Origin: Chitinophagaceae bacterium
Lineage (GTDB): Bacteria > Bacteroidota > Bacteroidia > Chitinophagales > Chitinophagaceae
DNA: 64,000 bases
Direction: 5' to 3'
NCBI GenBank assembly: GCA_016710745.1
Contig: JADJVB010000013.1
Location: forward strand, 434,001 to 498,000
The notes beneath the pieces are model-generated. The model saw only the letters and a list, made by a program, of their open reading frames with translations. It was not told the origin of the DNA and did no database searches. Positions 1 to 9,972 of the stretch are shown here, in pieces. Both the position numbers and the translations under genes were made by a program. Positions within the stretch are counted from its first letter, which is position 1. The number at the start of each line of letters is the position of its first letter.

Positions 1-1
1 A

Positions 2-493
2 ACGGTACTAAGCCGTCCGGGACAAACGACCACGTTAACAGCAGCGGTGACACCGGCAACGGGTACAACGATCACCTGGTACAGGAATGATGTGGTGGTA
101 GCTGGCGCTACGTCAACAACCTTAGTTGTAGACATCGACAAACTGGGAGTATACACGGTTCGGGTAACCACGGGAGCAGGTTGTACAGCCTTATCGAATG
201 CGGTAGCTATAACAGCCGAAAGTTCGAACCAATTGTTCATCTCACCTAATCCAAACAACGGTGCGTTCAAAGTGAGGTTCTACAGCAGTTACCAGAACTA
301 CGGCGCGTTACGCCATTTGGTGATCTTCAATGAAGGCGGACAAAAAGTGCACGATAAGACCTTCCCGATCACGGCGCCATACAGTGCGATGGATGTAGAT
401 ATCCGTAACCTGGGCAAGGGTACTTATTTTGTAATGGTAACCGATGCCACGGGCGAATTTGTGTTGGCAACGGGTAAAGTGATCACACAGTAA
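2..493 (+). CDS. Giant T9SS-secreted adhesin, C-terminal end only
   Basis: This is the last 163 codons of a reading frame that enters from the left edge. It holds part of an Ig-like repeat and then a C-terminal T9SS type A sorting domain of about 85 residues (hallmarks NQLFISPNPNNGAF, GQKVHDKTF and the closing GTYFVMV). Such domains send proteins through the outer membrane and are removed when the protein is anchored or released. The segment is almost identical to the end of the next large gene (offset 10859 bp), so the missing upstream part is probably a paralogue of it. A strong hairpin terminator follows 28 bases after the stop. Confidence 0.85.
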   Translation, partial: TVLSRPGQTTTLTAAVTPATGTTITWYRNDVVVAGATSTTLVVDIDKLGVYTVRVTTGAGCTALSNAVAITAESSNQLFISPNPNNGAFKVRFYSSYQNYGALRHLVIFNEGGQKVHDKTFPITAPYSAMDVDIRNLGKGTYFVMVTDATGEFVLATGKVITQ

Positions 494-520
494 AACAACC
501 AATCGGATCACAATAAATGA

Positions 521-553
521 AAACCGTCCAGCCTCAGGCTGGACGGTTTTTTT
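521..553 (+). terminator. Rho-independent terminator of the upstream adhesin
   Basis: There is a 13-bp perfect stem (AAACCGTCCAGCC pairing with GGCTGGACGGTTT), a three-base loop and a run of seven T. A nearly identical copy follows the second adhesin gene. Confidence 0.9.
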
Positions 554-555
554 AG

Positions 556-595
556 TGTCATTTCGATACAGATAACTATCGGGGGAGAAATGACA
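556..595. repeat. Interspersed inverted repeat with TGTCATTTC ends
   Basis: Perfect 9-bp inverted ends (TGTCATTTC and GAAATGACA) enclose 22 bases. A longer relative with the same ends lies after the second adhesin terminator. It belongs to an interspersed palindromic family and shows no coding capacity. Confidence 0.6.
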
Positions 596-1414
596 GGTAA
601 TAAATATGGGAATATTTTTAAACTTCTATGGAGTGTACTGTAAGCTGCCAGGATTTTTATAAGCCTTCAAGAATCATTTAAAAAGCTGTGTATTTTAAGG
701 GATATATTTCTCTCTGCAAACCAATACTTACTTAGTTGTAATTCCAAAATGAATTGGTTAAACAAAAAAATACCGGCTTAGGTTAGTTATCAAAAAGAAA
801 ATTATTTCAGACTCTTTTATTTCTTATAACAAGTCATTAAAATATTTTTTCAATTGGGCTATAATCTTTTAAAAAGAATAAAAATAAAATGCAGTTTAAG
901 TTATTAAAGTAGAACAAATAATTTACTTTCAGTAAAAAAAATACCGTTTATTCAATACGGTAGTAACGATAATTTAATATAGTTAATAGGATGCTGTATT
1001 CCTTTCAAAACACAGTATTAGTCATATTATCAGACGAATACAACGTAAACAGCAAAATGCTGATATTAAATTGTATGGAAAAAATTAGCATTTTTCATCC
1101 AAAAAATTTACCTTGTTGTTATATAGATATCAAGACTAAGACGGTAACCAGCTGCATTCCGTGATTTTTTAAAAAAACTACTTTGATAAGTAGCTTTTTA
1201 GTCTTTGAATGAAAAACCCAAATTAAGGCGAACAAAAAATACTGAACAAATTAAATATGCGGAATATTTACCCATTTTTTATTTTACAAAATTTCCGATT
1301 CAACTTATTAGGAACAACTGTTTCTTTTACTGATAAAGATCAATTTATCAGCAAATCATTTGATCGATATAAAATAATCGCAACCAAATTATTTACAACC
1401 AAAACATACACGGT
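596..1414. other. AT-rich gap upstream of the giant adhesin
   Basis: About 820 bases, visibly richer in A and T than the flanking genes, with no credible reading frame on either strand. A weak hairpin followed by T residues (CTACT/AGTAG, near 1178-1200) could end a short leader or small RNA, but nothing else supports an RNA gene. The region presumably carries the promoter of the next gene. It may also mark the junction of a duplication, because both flanking adhesins end in the same module. Confidence 0.5.
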
Positions 1415-4400
1415 ATGAAATTTCATTTACTCCGCAATTTATTGCTGTTAACTATTTTCCTGATGTTGGGAAACAGGTCATTTTCGCAGGCAAACAAATC
1501 TGAGAAAACTGAACAGGCAGCCAAAGTTAAAAAAGTAAAAAAGCCAAAAGTTCCATCCCTGATGGATGAAGATGGAAAACAGGTAGGTGAAGCAGCCGAT
1601 GATTTTGAAGGAGCTTTGAATTACGATTTCAACTTGACCAAAAACCCGGTAACGGGAAAAATTCCTGATGGTATACGGAAAGCGGAACTTGCGCAGGCAC
1701 GGCAGGTGTTAGATCAGCAGGGAGATAATTTTGAGAACCTGGGTTCGTATAGTTTCCAGGGGCCGGATAACCTGGGAGGCCGAACCCGCAGCATTGTTTA
1801 CGATGTACGGTTTAACGGTACCACAAACCGTATCATTCTGGCCGGCGGGGTAAGTGGTGGTGTGTATAAAACCATTGATAATGGTGCATCCTGGGTAAGA
1901 AAAAGCCCAACGGGAGATTTGTTTAGCGTTTCCACTATTGCGCAGGATCCGCGGCCTGGTTTCCAGGATACCTGGTATTATGCCGGTGGCGAATGGACAG
2001 GAAATAGTGCAAGTGCAGTTGGTGCCTCTTACAGGGGTAAAGGAGTGTATAAATCTATTGATAATGGTGAAACCTGGACGTTTTTACCCGCATCCAATAC
2101 CGGTGTACTGGAAAGCTTTGATCACCGGGCAGATTATATAATGAAGCTTGCGGTGGATCCTACCAACGGAAATGTATATATGGCTGCTTTGGATGCCGTA
2201 TATCGATCTACGGACGGAGGTACTACCTGGGGTATTGTTTTAACTTCGGGTTCCGGTTCATTTGGTACCGGGATGGCAACCGATATTACCGTAACTCCGA
2301 GCGGCAGATTTTATGCTGCTTTTGCCGGAACCGGCAATACAGCGCCTACAGATATGCCGGGTGTTTGGACATCCACTACCGGCGCATTAGCCAGCTGGAC
2401 AAAAATTGCCGGCTCGGGATCAGGTACAAGTCCTGCAGGCTGGAATGCCAATGGAACATATGGAAGAGTTGTTGTTGCGTACGCCCCAAGCGATCCGGAT
2501 AAACTATATGCCTTATATTGGAATGGTATCAATTCTACTTGCGGGGGCCCCGCTGCGGAAGCTGAATTATTCAGATGGAGCCTGGTGGGTGGCAGTTGGA
2601 CAGATCTGAGTTCGACGCTTCCGGATGAGGCAGGTTGCCTGGAAGGAAATGACCCATTTGCCGTACAAGGAGGATATGACCTGGTAGTTGCCGTAAAACC
2701 AGATGACGCAACAGCTGTATTTATCGGTGGTACCAATGCTTACCGATCAACTACTTCCGGCACTTCCTGGACAAGGATTGGTGGGTATGCCAGCCCGGCA
2801 TCCTATGCTTTATATGCTTCTTCACATCCGGATATTCATGCATTTGCTTTTGAACCGGGCACTCCCTCCACCATGCTTTGTGGAAATGATGGGGGTATTC
2901 AGAGAACAACAGCTGTTTTAGCAGGTACTGTTGCCTGGACGCCTATAAATTCGGGTTATCGAACTTATCAATATTATTATGTAGATGTAGATCCCCGCTC
3001 AGCCAACACCAAAGTAATTGGCGGCGCCCAGGATAACGGAACCACCCGCAATATCGGTGGCGCAGGAACCAGTTTTGAATCGATTTTTGGTGGCGACGGT
3101 GTATCCGTTGGTCTTAGCGACCCCGCTGCCAGCGGCGGTACGCAATATGAATATGTTGGTTTTCAAAACGGAGCTATCTACCGCAGGGCGTCTACAGGCC
3201 CATCAGGTACAGGAACTGATATCAGGCCAACAGCGGCCGTTACCGACGGATTGTTTGTCACACTTTTCAAGGTGGACCCCGATAATTCGAATACACTGTA
3301 TTATGCCAACAACAACTCATTATACCGCACAACATCGGCTTCAACGGTCACAACTGGTACCTGGACATCGATGACCGGGATTGCAACGGCAGTTGGTGGC
3401 GCTAATCAGATTTCCGCTATTGGTTTAAGCAGGGGAGCTTACAGCGCAGCCACGTCCAGCTTATTCCTTGGCACATCCAACGGAAAAGTTTACCGGCTCA
3501 ATGATCCAACCGGTGTGGCAGCAGGTACGGCTCCGGTAGATATTACTGGTGCAGGTTTCCCGGCCACCGGCTGGGTGAGCAGTATTTCAACCAATCCCCG
3601 CAACGACGATACGGTATTGGTTACTTTTTCCAATTATGGTGTTGCCAGCGCATTCTGGACAGGCGATGCCAATAGTGTTTCACCTACCTGGACGGCAGTT
3701 GAAGGTAATATCCCGCTTCCATCCTACAGGAGTTCCGCCATTGCGATTACCACATCAGGGGTATCCTATTTTGTGGGTACTTCAGCCGGCCTGTATTCGG
3801 TAACGGGACTGCCAGGCTTTACTACCTGGGCCCAGGAAGGCCCGACAGATATGGGCAACGCGGTGGTCAGCAACCTGTCTTTGCGGGCTTCAGATAATAA
3901 ATTATTAGTGGGTACCCATGGTTATGCCATGTGGTATTCCATGTTGCCGACACCGGCGGCGGGCTGCGCAGCTACGCTCACATCGGCTGCAGGCACTGAT
4001 GCACAAACGGTTTGTAATGGCACGGCCATTACACCAATAACCTATTCAACAACAGGTGCAACGGGTGCAACCTTTACAGGTTTACCCGCCGGCGTTACCG
4101 GCGTTTGGTCTGGCGGAGTAATTACCATCAGCGGTACGCCCACTGCATCGGGTTCCTTTAGTTACACGGCCACACTCACAGGTGCACCATGCACCGGTGA
4201 AACAGCTACAGGTACTATTACGGTAAATCCATTACCGGTAGTTACCAACCCTGCTTTAGCTGTTGGTTATGTAGGAACTGCGTTTAGCCAAACCTTTACG
4301 GCAGCAGGCGGTACACCGGCTTATACTTTTACAACAGGCAGTACCTTGCCCGGCGGTTTTACACTGGCAACAACCGGTGTATTAAGCGGAACAGCAGCAG

Positions 4401-7400
4401 CAACGGGAACCTTCCCGATTGTGGTAACAGCTACGGATGCCAACACCTGTGCAGGCAGTAGCAGTACCTATACACTGGTTATTAATCCGGCAACCCTGGA
4501 GACTTGGGAACTGAGTGCCGAGGCTGGAAGTCAGGTATCAAGTGCACCCGCTACCACGGCAACAAATATTTCGGCAGGTACATTAACCAGGGGGCCTGGT
4601 GTAACGGCCGGAGCAGCCGGTGGATCAATCAGCTCCAGCGGATGGTTTAACACCGCCGGTGTGGCTACCACTTTAACAGATGCCATTGCCAATGGCGAAT
4701 ATTATGAATTTACCTTACCGGTTAACGCCGGTTTTACAGCCGACGTAACAGCTGTTGCATTCTATTTGCGCAGTTCAGCTACAGGTCCAAATACAGCAAC
4801 ATTAAGAAGCAGCGCGGATGGATTTACGGCTGATTTGGGAACAACTACTATTACCACAACATCTGCTCTTTCCAATCTTCCGGTAACATTGACGGGAATT
4901 TCGGGAACACTTACTTTCCGTTTATACGGATATGGCGGCGCTGCCGGCGGTGGTTCACCTGGTACCAGTGGAACCTTCCGAATTGGATCCTCGCCGGTAG
5001 CTTTGGCAAACGACCTGGATATATTTGGCACTACCGCTGCAGCCGGAGCCTGCTCGGCAACACTTACTTCTGCAGCGGGCACCGATGCGCAAACGGTTTG
5101 TATCAGTACGGCTATCACGCCGATCACGTATTCAACCGTGGGTGCTACGGGTGCAACATTTACCGGTTTACCAGCCGGCGTAACCGGCGGTTGGTCGGGC
5201 AATGTGATCACCATCAGTGGTACCCCTACAGCATCGGGCTCATTCAATTACACGGCTACGCTTACTGGTGGCCCTTGTACCGTAGAAACAGTTACTGGTA
5301 TAATAACCGTAACAGCAAACAACACAGTTACCTTAACCTCGGCAGTAGGCACCAATGCTCAAACAATCACATTAGGGGCAGCTATAACCACAATCACTTA
5401 TGCTACAACAGGTGCCACCGGTGCAACGGTTACCGGCTTACCACCAGGCGTTACCGGTGTATGGGTGGCTAACGTGGTTACTATTTCCGGAACCCCAACA
5501 GCGACCGGAACTTTTAGTTACACCGTAACCTTAACAGGAGGTTGTGGAACGGTTACAGCTCTGGGAAGCATAACAGTGAATCCGCCGGGTAATACCATCA
5601 CCCTTACTTCCGCTGCGGGTACCGATGCACAAACGGTGTGTATCAGTACCGCAATAGTTCCCATTACTTATGCCACAACCGGTGCTACAGGCGCCACATT
5701 TAGTGGTTTACCTGCAGGTGTTACCGGTACCTGGGCCGCCAGCGTGGTTACCATCAGCGGAACACCAACAGTTTCGGGATCATTTAGTTATACGGTTACT
5801 TTAACAGGCGGTAGTGGAACCGGAACAGCAACAGGTTCAATAACGGTAACAGCAAACAACACGGTTACTTTAACTTCAGCCGCGGGTACCAACGCACAAA
5901 CAGTTTGTATCAGTACCCCAATAACAACAATAACTTATTCAACCACCGGCGCAACCGGCGCTACGGTAACAGGTTTGCCGGCAGGCGTAACCGGTAGTTG
6001 GTCTGCCAATGTGGTTACCATCAGCGGAACGCCAACAGCTTCTGGTCCGTTTAGCTATACAGTTACTTTAACAGGAGGTTGCGGGACAATAACGGCTACA
6101 GGCTCTATTACAGTTACTGCAAATAATACAGTTATTTTAACTTCAGCCGCGGGTACCAACGCACAAACAGTTTGTATCAGTACGCCTATAACAACGATAA
6201 CTTATGCAACAACAGGCGCTACAGGAGCCACCGTTACCGGACTGCCGGCAGGCGTAACCGGAAGCTGGGCAGCCAATGTGGTTACCATCAGCGGAACGCC
6301 AACAGCTTCTGGTCCGTTTAGCTATACAGTTACTTTAACAGGAGGTTGCGGAACAATAACGGCTACAGGCTCTATTACAGTTACTGCAAATAATACAGTT
6401 ATTTTAACTTCAGCCGCGGGTACCAACGCACAAACCGTTTGCATCAGTACCCCGATAACATCAATTACTTATGCTACAACCGGCGCAACCGGTGCAACGG
6501 TCACGGGATTACCGGCAGGCGTTACCGGTAGTTGGGCAGGCAATGTGGTTACCATCAGTGGCACACCAACTGTTGCAGGTCCTTTCAGCTATACTGTTAC
6601 GCTAACAGGTGGATGTGGTGCCATTACCGCAACCGGTTCTATAACCGTAACAGCAAACAATACGGTTACCTTAACTTCGGCAGCCGGCACCAATGCACAA
6701 ACTATAACATTGGGATCGCCCATTGTAACCATTACCTATTTAACAACGGGCGCCACAGGTGCTTCAGTTACGGGTTTGCCAGGAGGTGTTACTGGTGGCT
6801 GGGCCGCGAACGTGGTTACTATCAGTGGTACACCAACGGCAACAGGCACATTCTCCTATACGGTAACGTTAACAGGAGGATGTGGTACAGTTACTGCTAC
6901 AGGGTCCATAACCGTGAATCCGCCGGCAGGTCCGGTGAATGATCTATGTGTTAATGCACTTCCGATCACCTGTGGCAGTACCGTTTCAGGTACTACTGTA
7001 GGAGCTACTTTTGATGCTGCAGGAACCTGTGTTACCACTAATACCGCCCCGGGTGTTTGGTACAGTTTTACGGGCGATGGCAGCTATGTAACGTTAAGCA
7101 CCTGTAGTGCCGGAACGGGTTATGATACTAAGCTCAGTGTGTTCAGCGGGTCTTGCGGTTCACTGGTTTGTGTAACAGGCAATGATGATGATTTCACCTG
7201 TGGCTTTTCAATTTTCCAATCAAAAGTTGCTTTTCAATCCATAACAGGAACCACGTATTTTGTATTGGTGCATGGATTTGGTGCTGCTACCGGTGTATTT
7301 GATCTCAATATGACCTGTTGTACACCTCATACCATTACTTTAACCTCTGCGGCTGGTACAGATGCGCAAACGGTATGTAACAATTCGCCGATAATACCTG

Positions 7401-8818
7401 TTACGTATACCACAACCGGAGCTACCGGAGCTACATTCACTGGTTTACCTGCGGGTGTTACGGGTACCTGGGTTGCCAATGCGATTACCATTAGTGGAAC
7501 CCCAACGGTATCGGGTGTTTTCCCGTATACCATTACGCTTACAGGCGCTGGTTCCTGTGGGGTGGTAACCGGAACGGGTACCATTACGGTTAACCCAATA
7601 CCCGATGTTGCCCAGCCAGCTAACCAGGCTGTATGTAATGGCGTGTCAACAGCGCCCGTTGTATTTACGGGTTCGGTACCGGGTACGGTATTCAACTGGA
7701 CGAACAGCAATCCATCTATTGGTCTTGCTGCAACTGGTACTGGTAATATAGCCAGCTTTACGGCAACCAATGCCACAACAGCACCGGCGGTTGCTACCAT
7801 AACAGTTACACCCAGCTCAAGCAGCGGTTCTGTTATACCGGTACCTGAGTTATTATATTACGATTTTGAAGGAACAGGAACATCCATACCCAACCTGGCA
7901 AGTGCTCCGCCTCCGGGTACGGCAACTGCCGACATAGTTGGTGGACAAACACAAGGTGTTTCCGGATTATGTGGTTCCGGTTCATTGGTTGGTGTAGGAC
8001 TTTCCAGTACAACAAATTATGTAAATACCCATTGGGCAACCAACCTGGGAACTTCTTCCTGGACAATGTCTTTCAAAACTTCAAACATTACCCCTTCTGC
8101 TACTTTATTTTATATATTGGGTGATGGTGGTGCCTCCAGTTTCCGCTGCTTTACCAACGGCGTGGCCGGTGCAAATAACTGGATGCTCAGGGGGCCGGTA
8201 AGTGATGTATTGGTTCCTGGAGGAGCAACCATTGCTCCACATACGATCACATTTGTTTACGATAATACACTGAATAATATCAAAGCTTACCTGGACGGAG
8301 TTCTTGTGAACACGGTTGCCCAGGGTGCTTTAAATATTAATGGTGCGGGGCCATTTAAAGTGGGCGCATATTCGGGTAACACCGGCTTAAATGCAGGAGG
8401 TTTAATGGATGAATTCAGGTTGTATAACCGTGCCATTACACCGGCGGAGATTGTCCTGCTTGCAGGCTGTCCTTCGGCCGGAGGACTAACCTGTTCGGGT
8501 TCTTCTAAAACCTTTACCATTACGGTTAATCCAACACCTGATGTAAATCAACCGGCTAACCAGGTGGTATGTAATAATTTCCCAACAGCGCCTGTAAACT
8601 TTACAGGATCTGTACTGGGCACGGTATTTAACTGGACCAACAGTAATCCGGCAATTGGCCTTGCCGCCAGCGGCACAGGAAATATTGCGAGCTTTACAGC
8701 CCCAAATGCCGGCACAACACCAGTAGTAGCCAACATTACTGTTAGGCCGGCCTACTCGTCTTCCAGTATAGGCACTGCCACCAGGATTGACTTTTGTAAG
8801 ATCGTTTGCAGTTACTGA
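1415..8818 (+). CDS. Giant secreted adhesin: sialidase-like repeats plus tandem Ig-like repeats (5' part of a frameshifted gene)
   Basis: A 2467-codon frame. Residues 1-25 are a signal peptide. From about 115 to 850 there are BNR/VPS10-type repeats typical of beta-propellers (GVYKTIDNGASW, GVYKSIDNGETW, VYRSTDGGTTW). After this come putative-Ig repeats of about 89 residues built round GLPAGVTG and VTISGTPTASG, one He_PIG-like repeat, a unique beta-rich block at about 1030-1200, a pre-peptidase-C-terminal-like domain (about 1840-1970, starting NDLCVNALPI) and a LamG/concanavalin-like domain (about 2145-2350). The frame stops abruptly at SY without a sorting domain. Downstream pieces in other frames continue the same protein to a T9SS domain, so the stop is probably a frameshift rather than the true end. 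The role is inferred to be cell-surface adhesion or substrate binding. Confidence 0.85.
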   Translation: MKFHLLRNLLLLTIFLMLGNRSFSQANKSEKTEQAAKVKKVKKPKVPSLMDEDGKQVGEAADDFEGALNYDFNLTKNPVTGKIPDGIRKAELAQARQVLDQQGDNFENLGSYSFQGPDNLGGRTRSIVYDVRFNGTTNRIILAGGVSGGVYKTIDNGASWVRKSPTGDLFSVSTIAQDPRPGFQDTWYYAGGEWTGNSASAVGASYRGKGVYKSIDNGETWTFLPASNTGVLESFDHRADYIMKLAVDPTNGNVYMAALDAVYRSTDGGTTWGIVLTSGSGSFGTGMATDITVTPSGRFYAAFAGTGNTAPTDMPGVWTSTTGALASWTKIAGSGSGTSPAGWNANGTYGRVVVAYAPSDPDKLYALYWNGINSTCGGPAAEAELFRWSLVGGSWTDLSSTLPDEAGCLEGNDPFAVQGGYDLVVAVKPDDATAVFIGGTNAYRSTTSGTSWTRIGGYASPASYALYASSHPDIHAFAFEPGTPSTMLCGNDGGIQRTTAVLAGTVAWTPINSGYRTYQYYYVDVDPRSANTKVIGGAQDNGTTRNIGGAGTSFESIFGGDGVSVGLSDPAASGGTQYEYVGFQNGAIYRRASTGPSGTGTDIRPTAAVTDGLFVTLFKVDPDNSNTLYYANNNSLYRTTSASTVTTGTWTSMTGIATAVGGANQISAIGLSRGAYSAATSSLFLGTSNGKVYRLNDPTGVAAGTAPVDITGAGFPATGWVSSISTNPRNDDTVLVTFSNYGVASAFWTGDANSVSPTWTAVEGNIPLPSYRSSAIAITTSGVSYFVGTSAGLYSVTGLPGFTTWAQEGPTDMGNAVVSNLSLRASDNKLLVGTHGYAMWYSMLPTPAAGCAATLTSAAGTDAQTVCNGTAITPITYSTTGATGATFTGLPAGVTGVWSGGVITISGTPTASGSFSYTATLTGAPCTGETATGTITVNPLPVVTNPALAVGYVGTAFSQTFTAAGGTPAYTFTTGSTLPGGFTLATTGVLSGTAAATGTFPIVVTATDANTCAGSSSTYTLVINPATLETWELSAEAGSQVSSAPATTATNISAGTLTRGPGVTAGAAGGSISSSGWFNTAGVATTLTDAIANGEYYEFTLPVNAGFTADVTAVAFYLRSSATGPNTATLRSSADGFTADLGTTTITTTSALSNLPVTLTGISGTLTFRLYGYGGAAGGGSPGTSGTFRIGSSPVALANDLDIFGTTAAAGACSATLTSAAGTDAQTVCISTAITPITYSTVGATGATFTGLPAGVTGGWSGNVITISGTPTASGSFNYTATLTGGPCTVETVTGIITVTANNTVTLTSAVGTNAQTITLGAAITTITYATTGATGATVTGLPPGVTGVWVANVVTISGTPTATGTFSYTVTLTGGCGTVTALGSITVNPPGNTITLTSAAGTDAQTVCISTAIVPITYATTGATGATFSGLPAGVTGTWAASVVTISGTPTVSGSFSYTVTLTGGSGTGTATGSITVTANNTVTLTSAAGTNAQTVCISTPITTITYSTTGATGATVTGLPAGVTGSWSANVVTISGTPTASGPFSYTVTLTGGCGTITATGSITVTANNTVILTSAAGTNAQTVCISTPITTITYATTGATGATVTGLPAGVTGSWAANVVTISGTPTASGPFSYTVTLTGGCGTITATGSITVTANNTVILTSAAGTNAQTVCISTPITSITYATTGATGATVTGLPAGVTGSWAGNVVTISGTPTVAGPFSYTVTLTGGCGAITATGSITVTANNTVTLTSAAGTNAQTITLGSPIVTITYLTTGATGASVTGLPGGVTGGWAANVVTISGTPTATGTFSYTVTLTGGCGTVTATGSITVNPPAGPVNDLCVNALPITCGSTVSGTTVGATFDAAGTCVTTNTAPGVWYSFTGDGSYVTLSTCSAGTGYDTKLSVFSGSCGSLVCVTGNDDDFTCGFSIFQSKVAFQSITGTTYFVLVHGFGAATGVFDLNMTCCTPHTITLTSAAGTDAQTVCNNSPIIPVTYTTTGATGATFTGLPAGVTGTWVANAITISGTPTVSGVFPYTITLTGAGSCGVVTGTGTITVNPIPDVAQPANQAVCNGVSTAPVVFTGSVPGTVFNWTNSNPSIGLAATGTGNIASFTATNATTAPAVATITVTPSSSSGSVIPVPELLYYDFEGTGTSIPNLASAPPPGTATADIVGGQTQGVSGLCGSGSLVGVGLSSTTNYVNTHWATNLGTSSWTMSFKTSNITPSATLFYILGDGGASSFRCFTNGVAGANNWMLRGPVSDVLVPGGATIAPHTITFVYDNTLNNIKAYLDGVLVNTVAQGALNINGAGPFKVGAYSGNTGLNAGGLMDEFRLYNRAITPAEIVLLAGCPSAGGLTCSGSSKTFTITVNPTPDVNQPANQVVCNNFPTAPVNFTGSVLGTVFNWTNSNPAIGLAASGTGNIASFTAPNAGTTPVVANITVRPAYSSSSIGTATRIDFCKIVCSY
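5318..6922 (+). repeat. In-gene tandem array of 267-270 bp Ig-like repeats
   Basis: Units start at 5318, 5588, 5855, 6122, 6389 and 6656, each 267 or 270 bp (89-90 codons). Diverged copies lie just before (about 5050) and further off (about 3970 and 7330). The units starting at 5855, 6122 and 6389 are nearly identical over long stretches, which points to recent amplification by unequal recombination. Each unit carries GLPAGVTGxW and ISGTPT. Confidence 0.9.
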
Positions 8819-9206
8819 AAATTCAGGTTCAACTTTAACGGATTACCAGTTACGAATGGTCATTAACACGCAGGCATTAATTACAGGCGGGCAATTGGAT
8901 CCAACAGGCAAGGATTTGCGCTTTGGAACCGATAATGGTGCTACATTATTTAATTACTGGATAGAAAGCGGTTTAAACACAACTTCAACCGTGGTATGGG
9001 TTAAGATAAACAGCTTGCTTGCTTTGCAGCCCCTAGGTTCGCATATGTATCAAGCCGATGCATCGGATGTTTCGGTGGTGGAACTTCTTTGGCTAATTCA
9101 TCGTCGCAGCCTTAAGGCGGCTCGATACAATCCGGGAGTGGTCATCCTTCAGCGGGGCTTCCGTTTTGCACCCATTCCGAGGACTTTACATAACAGACCT
9201 TGGTAA
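8787..9206 (+). pseudogene. Adhesin continuation in another frame, DUF2341-like domain
   Basis: This frame overlaps the end of the giant frame and continues its protein. It shows a DUF2341-like domain (TDYQLRMVINTQALI, GKDLRFGTDNG, YWIESGLN, VVWVKI), which in many Bacteroidota surface proteins lies between Ig-like repeats. After about residue 85 the reading becomes unconvincing. From 9180 to 9440 recognisable pieces alternate between frames: ITDLGKIRQMGKP in one, VAPAPVPPNNLAPTAGS in another, then TGTDVEWYQ. Several indels are therefore packed into about 300 bases. There is no independent start signal. Confidence 0.6.
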
Positions 9207-9439
9207 GATACGCCAAATGGGGAAACCGTTATGCTTTGATTTAACGGCTTTGTTGCGCCTGCACCGGTTCCACCCAATAATTTGGCACCAACAGCGGGTA
9301 GTTCAACATTTGCCAGTATATGTTAACTGGAACTGATGTTGAATGGTACCAGGAGAGGGATATTATTTCGGCAGCTCATCCGGTAGGTGACGATCTTTTT
9401 GAGGAGATATTGTAAGTAGAAAATATCACTTGCAGGGGA

Positions 9440-9937
9440 ATGTTCAATCGGGATCCTTTGGTTTTATCAAAACAATGTGACCCTGCGCCACATAGTTTGG
9501 CGGTTGGCCTAACTCAACCCAAAACCTTTACGATAACGGTCAATCCAACACCGGCGGCTACGATCAGTTATCCGGGCACGCCTTATTGTTCAACGGTACC
9601 ATCGGCACCGGTTACCCGCACAGGCACAGCCGGCGGAACCTACAGTGCAGCACCGGCAGGCTTAACGATAGACCCGGCAACAGGAACGGTATCTCCACAA
9701 ACGAGTACACCGGGTACGTACACGGTTACCTATACGGTAGCACCTGCAGGTGGTTGTGCTTTATACACCACCACCACCACGATCACCATAACGGCTGCAC
9801 CGAATATCATTATCTTCTATGCAGGCAATCCATATTGCTCAAATTCAGGAACAGCCAATGTAACCAGATTTGGTACCCCGGGCGGAACCTACAGTTCAAC
9901 GGCAGGCTTAAGTATTACCCGCCACGGGCGCTGTTAA
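9440..9937 (+). pseudogene. Adhesin continuation, Ig-like repeats (third piece)
   Basis: From about residue 28 this frame reads as adhesin repeats: QPKTFTITVNPTP, then ATISYPGTPYCS and VTRTGTAGGTYSAAPAGL. It breaks at 9925-9937 in the middle of a repeat (GLSITRHGRC). In the next frame NPATGAVNLGGSTPGTY continues the repeat for about 20 codons before a further jump. The first 27 codons look like shifted or corrupted sequence, so the printed start is not biological. Confidence 0.6.
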
Positions 9938-9972
9938 CTTAGGTGGAAGCACGCCAGGAACATATATAGTAA

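Noticed and set aside
596..1414. tRNA or small RNA gene in the AT-rich gap
   Set aside because: No cloverleaf with conserved T-loop was found, and the only hairpin is weak.
2311..2736. Minus-strand frame of 141 codons inside the adhesin
   Set aside because: It is a shadow of repetitive, Gly/Thr-rich coding sequence, like the other antisense frames at 4762-5247, 7327-7800 and 10758-11129; no start context or family likeness.
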